From Erythrobacter sp. (GTDB taxonomy: Bacteria > Pseudomonadota > Alphaproteobacteria > Sphingomonadales > Sphingomonadaceae): 64,000 nt of DNA. Shown piece by piece: positions 47,275 through 56,149 of this stretch (the stretch's first letter is position 1; each line of letters opens with the position of its first letter). The notes under the pieces were generated by a model. It was not told the origin of the DNA. It did no database searches and was given only the letters and a program-made list of their open reading frames with translations. A program made the translations under genes and the position numbers. The stretch covers positions 1,054,001 to 1,118,000 of the forward strand of contig NZ_CP050265.1 of assembly GCF_011765465.1 (NCBI RefSeq), read 5' to 3'.

Positions 47275-47886
47275 ATGACCGAAACCACCACGCACACGAC
47301 CTGGGAAAAGACCGCGTCCCCCAATGGCAGCGCGGGCGGAAGCGGCGATGACAAGCGCGACGAACTGCGCGCCAAGATCGAGGCGAGCGAGCGCCGCATC
47401 CAGGAGCGCACTCTTGCCGACGACGCGCGCGATGCCGCCGTCGCGGCGCGCGACTACACCCGCGCCCATCCGCTCACGGTGGTCGCGGGCGCTATCGGGA
47501 TCGGCATCCTGATCGGTCTTGCCACCCCGCCCGGTCGCCGTGCGGCCAGGCGCGCCGCAAACGCCACCGCAGGCGCGGTCGGCGGTGCGGCAAGCGCGGC
47601 GGGCAGCGCGGCCAAGCGCTCGGGCGAGGCGATGTTCGCCCCGCTCATCAACGCGCTCACCGCCTACGTCCTCAGCCTCGTCGACGATGCGCTTTCCGCG
47701 GCCGAGGCCGGGCAGGACAAGCTCGAGGACCTGTCGGACAGCGCGGAAGCCACCGCGCGCAAGGCCCGGCGCGAGGCAGAATATCGCGCCGGGACCGTTG
47801 CCGACAGCGCCCGCAGCACCGCCCGCCGCACCAAGCGCAAGGCGAGCCGCGCCGCGCGCGACATCAAGGACCGCATCGCGGGCTGA
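47275..47886 (+). CDS. YqjD/ElaB-like protein under a stress promoter
   Basis: A 203-residue protein of the YqjD/DUF883 kind, with a Thr-rich start, a helix (KIEASERRIQERTLADDARD), then a membrane stretch (PLTVVAGAIGIGILIGLATP) with the GxxxG pattern usual for this family, and a long Arg/Ala-rich tail (about 100-203). The exact EcfG-type promoter and leader hairpin upstream suggest stress induction. It may tether ribosomes or nucleoid to the membrane; this is inferred from the family. Confidence 0.72.
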   Translation: MTETTTHTTWEKTASPNGSAGGSGDDKRDELRAKIEASERRIQERTLADDARDAAVAARDYTRAHPLTVVAGAIGIGILIGLATPPGRRAARRAANATAGAVGGAASAAGSAAKRSGEAMFAPLINALTAYVLSLVDDALSAAEAGQDKLEDLSDSAEATARKARREAEYRAGTVADSARSTARRTKRKASRAARDIKDRIAG

Positions 47887-47904
47887 GCCGATCAGCCCGG
47901 CTCG

Positions 47905-47941
47905 GACCCGCCCGACGAAGTCGGCGGGCTTGCTCGGCGCG
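47905..47941. repeat. Dispersed intergenic repeat, copy B
   Basis: GACCCGC, GACGAAGTC, CTTGCTCG and CGCG as in copy A at 10583-10618. In this copy the flanks pair into a hairpin (CCCGCC, CGAC, loop GAA, GTCG, GCGGG) with one bulged base. It lies before the terminator of the YqjD-like gene. Confidence 0.4.
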
Positions 47942-47952
47942 CGAAAGCGATT

Positions 47953-47987
47953 AAGGGCTGCGGGGATTCCTCCCCACAGCCCTTTTT
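47953..47987 (+). terminator. Intrinsic terminator after the YqjD-like gene
   Basis: AAGGGCTG-C-GGGG pairs with CCCC-A-CAGCCCTT over 13 positions with one mismatch; the loop is ATTCCT and a run of five T ends it. Confidence 0.75.
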
Positions 47988-48032
47988 CGTGCGCGACCAG
48001 CGCAAGGGCTAGCCAAGCAAGGACCACCAGCC

Positions 48033-48263
48033 ATGGAAGAAACCACCCCCAGCCAGCGCCTCCACCTCGTCATGGGCGGCCGCGTCAAGGATCCGCGCGG
48101 GTACGAATTCCAGGACCCCGAAAGCCTCCACGTCGTCGGCGTGTTCAGCTCCTACGAAGCCGCCGTCGAAGCCTGGCGCGCTCAGGCGCAGCGCACGGTC
48201 GACGATGCCGAGATGAAATATGTCGTGGTCCACATCCACAAGCTGCTGACACCCGAAGAGTGA
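48033..48263 (+). CDS. DUF4170 protein
   Basis: A 76-residue soluble protein of the DUF4170 family, found in sphingomonads and relatives. LHLVMGGRV and the segment SLHVVGVFSSYEAAVEAWRA, followed by YVVVHIHKLL, are conserved family marks. Function unknown. It stands after the terminator and before the convergent greA, so it has its own promoter. Confidence 0.85.
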   Translation: MEETTPSQRLHLVMGGRVKDPRGYEFQDPESLHVVGVFSSYEAAVEAWRAQAQRTVDDAEMKYVVVHIHKLLTPEE

Positions 48264-48375
48264 ACCGCACCCGGCAGCGCGCATATCCAACCGGGTCCGC
48301 GCGCAAGTTGATCTAATTCATTCGGGGAGCGGATTGAGCGAATTGCGATTCCTACTTGTCCTACACGGCGTCCAA

Positions 48376-48413
48376 GCGAAAACGCCGGCGGGGCCTCGGC
48401 CCTGCCGGCGCGT
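48376..48413 (-). terminator. Intrinsic terminator after greA
   Basis: On the minus strand CGCCGGCAGGGCC and the matching GGCCCCGCCGGCG pair closely with a short loop, followed by TTTTCGCTT. It lies about 50 bases past the greA stop. Confidence 0.65.
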
Positions 48414-48462
48414 ATGATCCGTCAGCAAATGCACCTATAATCAGGCGCTTGCCGCGTAATGC

Positions 48463-48939
48463 TCAGATGAATTCGATCTTCTCGACGAGATAGAACTTGT
48501 CTCCCGAAGGGACCGTCACCTCGATCTCGTCGCCGACCTGCTTGCCGATCAGCGCGCGCGCCATCGGCGAGGAGTAGGAGATCCGCCCCTTGGCCGCATC
48601 CGCCTCGGTCTGGCCGACGATCTGATATTTGACGGGCTTGTCGTCCTCGTCGAGCAGGGTCACGGTCGCACCGAAGATGATCTTGTCGCCCGACAGTGTC
48701 CTGGGATCGATGATCTGGGCGCGGCTGACCTTGTCCTCGATCTCGGCGATCTGCGCCTCGACCTGGCCCTGACGTTCCTTCGCGGCGTGATATTCGGCGT
48801 TTTCCGACAGGTCGCCGTGCGCGCGTGCTTCCTCGATCGCGTCGACGATCTTCGGGCGTTCCTCGCGCAGGGCCTTGAGATCGGCGGTCAGCCGCTCATA
48901 CCCTTCCACCAGCATCGGAACCTTTTCCATCGTTGCCAT
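48463..48939 (-). CDS. greA: Transcription elongation factor GreA
   Basis: A 158-residue factor that rescues backtracked RNA polymerase. The N-terminal coiled coil carries the acidic tip [14 protein letters not shown], with the acidic residues that promote RNA cleavage, and the C-terminal FKBP-like domain has [20 protein letters not shown]. Length is normal. Downstream of carB by 139 bases, probably with its own promoter. A hairpin with a T-run ends the gene. Confidence 0.97.
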   Translation of the reverse strand: MATMEKVPMLVEGYERLTADLKALREERPKIVDAIEEARAHGDLSENAEYHAAKERQGQVEAQIAEIEDKVSRAQIIDPRTLSGDKIIFGATVTLLDEDDKPVKYQIVGQTEADAAKGRISYSSPMARALIGKQVGDEIEVTVPSGDKFYLVEKIEFI

Positions 48940-49078
48940 GTCCGTCCTTTATCCTCCAAAGCCTTGCGCTTCCGAACTGTTATCGCGGCCGAAAGGTCCG
49001 GCCAATTGTCACTTCGGTATCGCGCCCCCTCTTCAAGGCAAGGGGACCGGTGCGAACCCGAAATGTCGGAAGGGAAGG

Positions 49079-52000
49079 TTACGTGGTCGGCCCACCATAG
49101 TAGTCCTGCAGGGAGCGGACTTCAAGCTGGTGCGGCTTTACCGCGCGAATCGCCGCCGCTGCGGCGCGCGATGCGGCCGCCGTGGTGTAATAGGGCACCT
49201 TCTTTTCCAGCGCGCTCGCCCGGATCGATTTCGAATCCAATAACGACTGCCAGCCTTCGGTGGTGTTGAAGATGAGCGCGATCTCGCCGTCGATGATCTT
49301 GTCGACGATATGCGGCTGGCCTTCGGCGACCTTGTTGACCCGTTCGACGTCAAGCCCCTGTTCGGCAAGATAGCCCTGCGTGCCGGAAGTCGCGAGAATG
49401 CGGAAACCTTCGCCGATAAGCGTGCGGACCGCCTCGACGATCCCGGCCTTGTCCGAATTCTTGACCGAGACGAACAGCGTGCCCTCGCGCGGGAGCGCCA
49501 TGCCGACGCCCATCTGCGATTTGAGGAAAGCGGCCTCGAAGTCGCGATCAATGCCCATGACCTCGCCGGTCGATTTCATCTCGGGCGTGAGGACGGGGTC
49601 CGCGCCGGGGAAACGGCTGAAGGGGAAGACCGCCTCCTTCACCGCCATGTAGGGCAGGTCGCGCCGGAAAGGCTCGAAATCGGCGAGCTTCTCGCCCGCC
49701 ATGACCCGCGCCGCGATCTTGGCGACGGGCTGGCCGATCGCCTTGGCGACGAAGGGGACGGTGCGGCTGGCGCGCGGGTTGACCTCGATCAGGTAGACTT
49801 CCCCGTCCTTGACCGCGAACTGGACATTCATCAGGCCGACGACATTCAATGCACGGGCAAGCGCATCGGCCTGGCGCTCCATTTCCGCGATGACCTCAGG
49901 CGGCAGCGAATAGGGCGGCAGGGTGCAGGCGGAATCGCCCGAATGGACGCCCGCCTCCTCGATATGCTGCATCACGCCCGCGACGCGCACTTCCGTCCCG
50001 TCGCACAGGGCGTCGACATCGACCTCGATCGCGTCGCGCAGGTACTGGTCCACGAGCACCGGACTGTCGCCGGAGACGGTCACGGCATTGGCGATGTAGT
50101 CGTCGAGCTGGGCTTCGCTATCGACGATCTCCATCGCCCGTCCGCCCAGCACGAAACTTGGCCGCAGCAGCACCGGATAGCCGATCCGCGCGGCCACAGC
50201 CGCCGCCTCGTCGCGGGTGTAGGCGATACCGTTGTCGGGCTGTTTCAGCTTCAGCTTGTTGACCAGCTTGGCAAAGCGTTCGCGGTCCTCGGCGTGGTCG
50301 ATCGCGTCGGGGCTTGTCCCGAGGATCGGGATGCCCGCATCCTCCAGCGCCTGCGCCAGCTTGAGCGGCGTCTGCCCCCCGAACTGGACGATCACGCCGA
50401 CCAGCTCGCCCTTGCTCTGTTCGACCCGCAGGATTTCGAGCACGTCCTCGGCCGTAAGCGGCTCGAAATAAAGCCGGTCGGAGGTGTCGTAATCGGTCGA
50501 GACGGTTTCGGGATTGCAATTGACCATGATCGTCTCGAAGCCCGCTTCGGCCAGCGCGAAACAGGCGTGGACGCAGCAATAGTCGAATTCGATCCCCTGC
50601 CCGATCCGGTTCGGGCCGCCGCCGAGGATGACGATCTTGCGCCTGTCGCTCGGGTCCGCCTCGCACTCGGCCTCGCCGAAGCTGGGCGCTTCGTAGGTCG
50701 AATACATATAGGGCGTGATCGCCTCGAATTCGGCGGCGCAGGAATCGATCCGCTTGAACACCGGGAATACGCCGAGCTTGGCGCGCAGGGCACGGACCTC
50801 GCTTTCATCGGTCGCCCCCGCCATCGCCTGCAGCGCGGTGTGGAGCAGGCCCGACGACTTCGCCTTGGTCTCGGCAAGCCCGCCCGCGACCCCGACCGAA
50901 CGCACCGCGAGCGTCGCCAATCGCCGGTCGGAAAAGCCCATCGCCTTCAATCGCCTCAGCCCTTCGGCATCGCGCGGAAGGCCGTCTGTCTGCACCTCGC
51001 GCTCGGCCTCGATGATGGCCTCGATCTGGCGCAGGAACCACGGGTCGTAGAAAGTGACCGCGCCGATTTCCTCGACCGACAGCCCCTCGCGAAAGGCTTG
51101 TGCCACTTTCAGGATGCGCTCGGGCGTGCGCTTCGACAGGGCCGCGGTGATGACGTCCTTCGCCGCCCCTTCGAGTTCGGGCACGCGGTTGAACCCGTCG
51201 AGCCCGGTCTCGAGCCCCCGCAGCGCCTTCTGCATCGACTCGGCGAAATTGCGCCCGATCGCCATGACTTCGCCGACGGACTTCATCGCGGTCGACAGCG
51301 TGGCTTCCGCCCCCTTGAACTTCTCGAAGGCGAAGCGCGGGATCTTGGTCACGACATAGTCGATGGTCGGCTCGAAACTGGCAGGCGTCGCGCCGGTGAT
51401 TTCGTTGGTGATTTCATCGAGCGTGTATCCCACGGCCAGCTTCGCCGCGACGCGGGCGATGGGAAAGCCGGTTGCCTTGGACGCCAGCGCCGACGAACGC
51501 GAGACGCGCGGGTTCATCTCGATCACGATCAGGCGGCCGTCCTTGGGATTGACCGCGAACTGGACGTTTGAGCCGCCCGTCTCGACCCCGATCTCGCGCA
51601 GCACGGCGATGCTGGCCGAGCGCATGATCTGGTATTCCTTGTCGGTGAGGGTCAGCGCCGGGGCGACGGTGATGCTATCGCCCGTATGCACGCCCATCGG
51701 ATCGACGTTCTCGATCGCGCAGATGATGATCGCGTTGTCCTTGCGGTCGCGCACCACCTCCATCTCGTATTCCTTCCAACCGAGGAGCGATTCCTCGATC
51801 AGGACCTCGGTGGTGGGCGAAGCGTCGAGCCCCTCGCGCACGATGCGCTCGAATTCCTGCGTGTTGTAGGCGATCCCGCCGCCCGTCCCGCCCAGGGTGA
51901 AGCTGGGTCGGATGATCGCAGGGAGCCCCGTGCGTTCCAGAACCTCGCGCGCTTCGTCGAGCGTGTTGGCGACGCCCGAGCGCGCGCTTTCGAGGCCGAT

Positions 52001-52414
52001 CGCGTCCATCGCCTCGCGGAAACGCTGGCGGTTCTCCGCCTTGTCGATGGCGTCGGCGCGCGCGCCGATCATCTCGACCCCGTGCTCTGCCAGCACGCCC
52101 ATCTCGTCCAGTTTCAGCGCGCAATTGAGCGCGGTCTGCCCGCCCATCGTCGGCAGCAGCGCGTCGGGCTTTTCCTTGGCGATGATCTTGGCGACGATTT
52201 CGGGCGTGATCGGCTCGATATAGGTCGCATCGGCGAACTCGGGATCGGTCATGATCGTCGCCGGGTTGGAGTTCACCAGGATGACCCGGTAGCCTTCCTC
52301 CTTCAGCGCCTTGATCGCCTGCGTGCCCGAATAGTCGAACTCGCACGCCTGCCCGATGATGATGGGGCCCGCGCCGATGACGAGGATGGAGGAGATGTCG
52401 GTGCGTTTGGGCAT
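49079..52414 (-). CDS. carB: Carbamoyl-phosphate synthase large subunit
   Basis: A 1111-residue subunit with two ATP-grasp halves: the carboxyphosphate half (about 1-400, with [11 protein letters not shown] and [10 protein letters not shown]) and the carbamoyl phosphate half (about 555-940, with [16 protein letters not shown] and [10 protein letters not shown]), joined by the oligomerisation domain, and a C-terminal MGS allosteric domain (about 945-1080). It makes carbamoyl phosphate for pyrimidine and arginine synthesis. Its start shares one base with the preceding lipoprotein stop (TGATG). Confidence 0.97.
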   Translation of the reverse strand: MPKRTDISSILVIGAGPIIIGQACEFDYSGTQAIKALKEEGYRVILVNSNPATIMTDPEFADATYIEPITPEIVAKIIAKEKPDALLPTMGGQTALNCALKLDEMGVLAEHGVEMIGARADAIDKAENRQRFREAMDAIGLESARSGVANTLDEAREVLERTGLPAIIRPSFTLGGTGGGIAYNTQEFERIVREGLDASPTTEVLIEESLLGWKEYEMEVVRDRKDNAIIICAIENVDPMGVHTGDSITVAPALTLTDKEYQIMRSASIAVLREIGVETGGSNVQFAVNPKDGRLIVIEMNPRVSRSSALASKATGFPIARVAAKLAVGYTLDEITNEITGATPASFEPTIDYVVTKIPRFAFEKFKGAEATLSTAMKSVGEVMAIGRNFAESMQKALRGLETGLDGFNRVPELEGAAKDVITAALSKRTPERILKVAQAFREGLSVEEIGAVTFYDPWFLRQIEAIIEAEREVQTDGLPRDAEGLRRLKAMGFSDRRLATLAVRSVGVAGGLAETKAKSSGLLHTALQAMAGATDESEVRALRAKLGVFPVFKRIDSCAAEFEAITPYMYSTYEAPSFGEAECEADPSDRRKIVILGGGPNRIGQGIEFDYCCVHACFALAEAGFETIMVNCNPETVSTDYDTSDRLYFEPLTAEDVLEILRVEQSKGELVGVIVQFGGQTPLKLAQALEDAGIPILGTSPDAIDHAEDRERFAKLVNKLKLKQPDNGIAYTRDEAAAVAARIGYPVLLRPSFVLGGRAMEIVDSEAQLDDYIANAVTVSGDSPVLVDQYLRDAIEVDVDALCDGTEVRVAGVMQHIEEAGVHSGDSACTLPPYSLPPEVIAEMERQADALARALNVVGLMNVQFAVKDGEVYLIEVNPRASRTVPFVAKAIGQPVAKIAARVMAGEKLADFEPFRRDLPYMAVKEAVFPFSRFPGADPVLTPEMKSTGEVMGIDRDFEAAFLKSQMGVGMALPREGTLFVSVKNSDKAGIVEAVRTLIGEGFRILATSGTQGYLAEQGLDVERVNKVAEGQPHIVDKIIDGEIALIFNTTEGWQSLLDSKSIRASALEKKVPYYTTAAASRAAAAAIRAVKPHQLEVRSLQDYYGGPTT

Positions 52415-52944
52415 CAGTCTTGCGTCTCTTGTTCGGGTTCGCCGTCGGCGGAGTGGTCTGGTTCGGCTGCGGAGGCGGCCACCTGCACGTCGATCAAGCG
52501 CATATCGGCCTTCTGGCGGGCGCAGCCGCTTGCGATCATCCCGGCGACCGGCTGGCGCTCGCCCCGCACGCGGTAGAGTGCCGGATCGCGGCCGAGGAAG
52601 AAGGCGCCTTTTTCGTCCACCTCGCGGGCCATGAATTCCTCGACCGCGGTGTCGGTCATGTTGGTTTCGGACATGGTGCGCGCGCCCGCGGTCTCATCCC
52701 CGCCCTCGCCCACCAGCGCCTGCACCTCTTCGAGCCCCAGCTTGGTGATGTCGTAGGTGTAGGTCGGCACGCCCGTCTCGCGCTCGTAGAGCCGGAAGTC
52801 CGACCCCGGGCCGAGCGCCTTGGCGACGCGCGCGGCGCAGTCCTCGGCGCTTTCGGTGCCGAGGCGCTCGTCCTCGGGCCAGAGCAGCGAACAGCCCCCG
52901 AGCACCGGCAAGGCGGCGAGGATGGCCAAGTGGGCGCGGATCAT
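52414..52944 (-). CDS. Lipoprotein inside the carA-carB operon
   Basis: A 176-residue lipoprotein: [18 protein letters not shown] places the lipidated Cys at residue 18. The rest is acidic, with a tail of Glu/Asp ([12 protein letters not shown]), and no recognised domain. It overlaps the upstream gene by 4 bases (ATGA) and carB by one base, so it is translationally coupled inside the car operon. Function is not known. It is probably periplasmic, so a direct role in carbamoyl phosphate synthesis is unlikely. Confidence 0.75.
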   Translation of the reverse strand: MIRAHLAILAALPVLGGCSLLWPEDERLGTESAEDCAARVAKALGPGSDFRLYERETGVPTYTYDITKLGLEEVQALVGEGGDETAGARTMSETNMTDTAVEEFMAREVDEKGAFFLGRDPALYRVRGERQPVAGMIASGCARQKADMRLIDVQVAASAAEPDHSADGEPEQETQD

Positions 52945-53546
52945 CCTGTCGCTCCGTTCGGTTCGAAGCCGTAGGTCAGCTTGGTGTAGCGATAGACGTA
53001 AGGCAGCGCGTCGATCTTCGTGATGCCCTTGCCGTGGACGAATGTGCAGTTGCGGCGGATGTCGATCATCCGCGCCCCGTCGCGCACGAGGATGTAGGAG
53101 AGGACATAGTGCTGGTGCGGCGCGTTGCGGCGGCCGACGACGTCGAGGCGGCGGGTATGCTCGCCGATGTCGCGCAGCACGTCCTCGTCGATGAAGCCCT
53201 GGCGCTCGCGCGCCCCGGCGGTGGCGGCGTGCTTCGCGTCCGGGTCGAAGGCGGCTTCGTCATAGGGCTGCTCGGCAGCGACGACCTTGCAGTCCATCCG
53301 GCCTGCGATGGGCTCGTCGGTTTCCTCGCGGAAGAGGATCGGGCGCCAGAAGGACAGGACCGGAAGCCCGCTTTCGCCCGCTTCGAGCGTGAGCGACCCG
53401 TCGCCCTGAAACGCCACGCCGGGCGCGATCTCCGCGCCGGGCCACTCGGCGAGCGGCGGCGGCGTCATCGCGGGGGATTGGGCGGCGAGCGCACCACCTG
53501 AAATGCAGAACGAGAGTGCAGAGAAGGCTGCCCCGAGCTTAATCAA
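52941..53546 (-). CDS. Exported protein inside the carA-carB operon
   Basis: A 201-residue protein with a signal peptide (MIKLGAAFSALSFCISGGAL, cut near GALAA), starting with TTG in a TTGA overlap with the upstream gene's stop. The mature part has two Cys (DCKVVAA and RRNCTFV) and an HQHYVLSYILVRDG strand. It has no recognised domain. The G+C is high, unlike the gene before it. Probably periplasmic. It may form a pair with the lipoprotein gene that follows. Confidence 0.72.
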   Translation of the reverse strand: MIKLGAAFSALSFCISGGALAAQSPAMTPPPLAEWPGAEIAPGVAFQGDGSLTLEAGESGLPVLSFWRPILFREETDEPIAGRMDCKVVAAEQPYDEAAFDPDAKHAATAGARERQGFIDEDVLRDIGEHTRRLDVVGRRNAPHQHYVLSYILVRDGARMIDIRRNCTFVHGKGITKIDALPYVYRYTKLTYGFEPNGATG

Positions 53547-54289
53547 AACCCAAATTCCTTCAAAACAAGCGCGAGAAGATTTCCAGCAACGGCCCCAATC
53601 GCATGATCCTTGTATTTCTCAATCAGCATTTGCAGACCAACAACGAGCGTCAGTTGCAAACTTTGGATCGAAAATACTCCCGCACGAATTAACTCCCGTC
53701 CAGCCTTCAGTCGGCCAATGGCCAGTTCTCGCAGGCCATCTTGTCCATTGATAGAATTCTCTTGTTCGAGAAGTTCGACAATCTCCTCGATCGGCTCCTC
53801 AATGATTTTCTGCTGGTTGTGGCTGACACGCACTACACGATCGGAAGCGGGGACTTCACGATCAAGCGGTTCATTGATTTCATCATCATTGAAGCCGCGC
53901 TCTATTATTTTCGCAATGGCTCGACGGAGAGCCTCCGGACCAGACCCTCCGAGATTATTTATCCTTTTGGAAGCGCTGTTTTGCTCGAGAATTTTTGCGA
54001 CGGCGCCGTTCTTCGCTGCAGGGCTGAGACGATACCAGGTTCCTGAAAGTTCATCCCCCTCAACTTTAAATCCGCCCCGAGACACCAATTCCTGAAAAAG
54101 TTCATCAAAATAACTAAGGTAAGGCTGCGAATCTTCCTTAAAATCAAGAGTATCAAATGCGTTTATAATACTATTCCGTCGAATATGATCCAAATCCTCT
54201 TCGGGAACCCACCCTTCGCCCACAAGCTGGTCGAATTGAGAGCTTCGGATGTAATTGCAGAGGAGAAGTTGGATATAGTCCTCTCTCAC
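53543..54289 (-). CDS. Low-G+C unknown gene docked after carA
   Basis: A 248-residue protein starting with GTG that overlaps the carA stop by 4 bases (GTGA); its own stop overlaps the next TTG start by 4 bases (TTGA). Hand counts of several blocks give about 35-47% G+C, far below neighbours, so it is probably acquired. The body is helical and acidic. The end (SDRVVRVSHNQ, a helical part, GRLKAGRELI, then hydrophobic AIGAVAGNLLALVLKEFGF) recalls a C-terminal module of other uncharacterised proteins; I cannot name it. No catalytic motif seen. Confidence 0.7.
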   Translation of the reverse strand: MREDYIQLLLCNYIRSSQFDQLVGEGWVPEEDLDHIRRNSIINAFDTLDFKEDSQPYLSYFDELFQELVSRGGFKVEGDELSGTWYRLSPAAKNGAVAKILEQNSASKRINNLGGSGPEALRRAIAKIIERGFNDDEINEPLDREVPASDRVVRVSHNQQKIIEEPIEEIVELLEQENSINGQDGLRELAIGRLKAGRELIRAGVFSIQSLQLTLVVGLQMLIEKYKDHAIGAVAGNLLALVLKEFGF

Positions 54290-55476
54290 CCCAGCCCCCC
54301 GACGAACTTCTCGAACAGGTAGAAGCTGTCCTGCGGCCCCGGACTTGCCTCAGGGTGATACTGCACCCCGAACGCCCGCTTGCCCTTGATCGCGATGCCG
54401 CAATTGGTCCCGTCGAACAGGGAGACGTGGGTCTGCTCGACCTCGGGCGGCAGCGTCGCCGCGTCGACCGCGAAGCCGTGGTTCATGCTGGTGATCTCGA
54501 CGAGGCCCGACGTCTCGCCCCAGCCCCCACCCTCTTCGAACGCCACGCGCTGCACCGGATGGTTCGCGCCGCGGTGGCCCTGGTGCATCTTCACCGTCTT
54601 GGCCCCCGCCGCGATCGCGAGCATCTGGTGGCCGAGGCAGATGCCGAAGATCGGCACGTCCGCTTCGAGCAATTGCCGGATCACCGGCACGGCATATTCC
54701 CCCGTCGCCGCCGGGTCGCCCGGGCCGTTCGACAGGAACACGCCGTCAGGGGCGAGCTCCATGATTTCCTCGAACGTCGCCTTGGCGGGCACGACCGTGA
54801 CCTTCGCCCCGGCGCGCACGAGGTTGCGGAAAATATTGTCCTTCGACCCGTAATCGACCGCGACCACGTGCGGCTTTTCCGACGTCGCCTCGCCATAGCC
54901 GAAGCCGAGCCGCCAGTGCCCGCCGGTCCATTCCTCGCGCTTTTCGCGGGAGACGCGGCTGGCCAGGTCCATGCCTTCCAGCCCCGCCCATTCGCGGGCG
55001 CGCCCGACCAGAGCGGGAATGTCGAACTTGCCGTCCGGATCATGCGCGATCACCGCGTTCGGCGCCCCGGTCATGCGGATGCGGCGGGTCAGCGCGCGGG
55101 TGTCGACGCCGGAAAGCCCGATCTTGCCGGCGGCTTCCATCCATTCGGTGAAGCGTTCGAGGCTGCGGAAATTCGACGGCTCGGTCACGTCCTCGCGCAC
55201 GACGCAGCCGACCGCGCTCTCGACGCGGCTTTCGACGTCCTCGGGATTGGCACCGACATTGCCGATATGCGGAAAGGTGAAGGTGACGATCTGCGCAGCG
55301 TAGGAGGGATCGGTCATCACCTCCTGGTATCCCGTCATCGCGGTGTTGAAGCAGACCTCGCCTACCGCGCTTCCCTCGGCACCGAAACCGCGCCCCCAGA
55401 TGACCGTGCCATCGGCCAGAACGATACATCCCGTCGCCCCTTTGGGTTGCGCAGGCGAAGAGGCGGAAAGGGCCAT
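54286..55476 (-). CDS. carA: Carbamoyl-phosphate synthase small subunit
   Basis: A 396-residue glutaminase subunit that feeds ammonia to CarB. The N-terminal part has GFGAEGSAVGEVCFNTAMTG and the C-terminal class I amidotransferase has the nucleophile Cys280 in GICLGHQ and the His-Glu pair in VQYHPEASPGP. Start MALSASSPAQ is chosen over a start 26 codons upstream. First gene of the five-gene car operon. Diverges from yqeY. Confidence 0.96.
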   Translation of the reverse strand: MALSASSPAQPKGATGCIVLADGTVIWGRGFGAEGSAVGEVCFNTAMTGYQEVMTDPSYAAQIVTFTFPHIGNVGANPEDVESRVESAVGCVVREDVTEPSNFRSLERFTEWMEAAGKIGLSGVDTRALTRRIRMTGAPNAVIAHDPDGKFDIPALVGRAREWAGLEGMDLASRVSREKREEWTGGHWRLGFGYGEATSEKPHVVAVDYGSKDNIFRNLVRAGAKVTVVPAKATFEEIMELAPDGVFLSNGPGDPAATGEYAVPVIRQLLEADVPIFGICLGHQMLAIAAGAKTVKMHQGHRGANHPVQRVAFEEGGGWGETSGLVEITSMNHGFAVDAATLPPEVEQTHVSLFDGTNCGIAIKGKRAFGVQYHPEASPGPQDSFYLFEKFVGGLG

Positions 55477-55525
55477 GAGGCGCTCCGTTCGAGAGGGTTG
55501 ACCGACAATGCGTGCTAAGTCCCAT

Positions 55526-55554
55526 GCGCTAGGGCCACGCGCGCACGCCGTCAA
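55526..55554 (-). promoter_or_regulatory. Possible sigma-70 promoter of the car operon
   Basis: On the minus strand TTGACG (55554-55549) and TAGCGC (55531-55526) are 17 bases apart, about 50 bases before the carA start. The -35 is good, the -10 weak. Confidence 0.3.
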
Positions 55555-55629
55555 GCTAGGCGCGGCGCTTCCAATGCGATAGGCCCGACCCCATATTCAT
55601 CTCATCCACAGATACGAGCGACATCGAAC

Positions 55630-56082
55630 ATGATCAGGGACGACATCAAGACCGCCACCGTGCAGGCGATGAAGGGCGGCGACAAGGACCGCACCGCGAC
55701 GCTCCGCCAGATCGCCGCCAAGATCAAGGACCGCGACATCGAGATGCGGACCAGCGAGAAGCAGGTGGACGACGACGAACTCGTCACCGGCGTGCTGCAG
55801 AAGATGGCGAAGCAGCGGCGCGAATCGATCGAGATGTACGAGAGCGGCGGGCGCACCGAACTCGCTGAGAAGGAAAAAGCGGAGCTCGCCGTGATCGAGG
55901 AATTCCTGCCGCAGATGATGAGCGAGGAGGAGGTCAAGGCGGCGATTCAAACGATCAAGGCGGAAACCGGAGCCTCCGGCATGAAGGACATGGGCGCGGT
56001 CATGGGCGAGCTCAAGAAGCGCCACGGCGCGGTGCTCGACGGCAAGATGGCGAGCGGCCTGGTCAAACAATCGCTGAGCTGA
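55630..56082 (+). CDS. YqeY/GatB-tail protein
   Basis: A 150-residue helical protein like the C-terminal tail of GatB. MIRDDIKTATVQAMKGGDKDR starts it, and YESGGRTELAEKEKAELAVI and LPQMMSEEEVKAAI are conserved. Its role is not known; a link to tRNA-dependent amidation has been suggested for the family. It precedes dnaG and rpoD as in many alphaproteobacteria, and diverges from carA. Confidence 0.9.
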   Translation: MIRDDIKTATVQAMKGGDKDRTATLRQIAAKIKDRDIEMRTSEKQVDDDELVTGVLQKMAKQRRESIEMYESGGRTELAEKEKAELAVIEEFLPQMMSEEEVKAAIQTIKAETGASGMKDMGAVMGELKKRHGAVLDGKMASGLVKQSLS

Positions 56083-56149
56083 GACTTTCCGCACAGGCAG
56101 TTGCGCTCGCGCGCTTGATCGCGGGCGTGAACCCGCGCACTCTTTCGGC

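Noticed and set aside
47026..48027. A 333-residue minus-strand frame across the YqjD-like gene
   Set aside because: Low-complexity mirror of an Ala/Arg-rich gene, with no ribosome site, and it crosses an intrinsic terminator.
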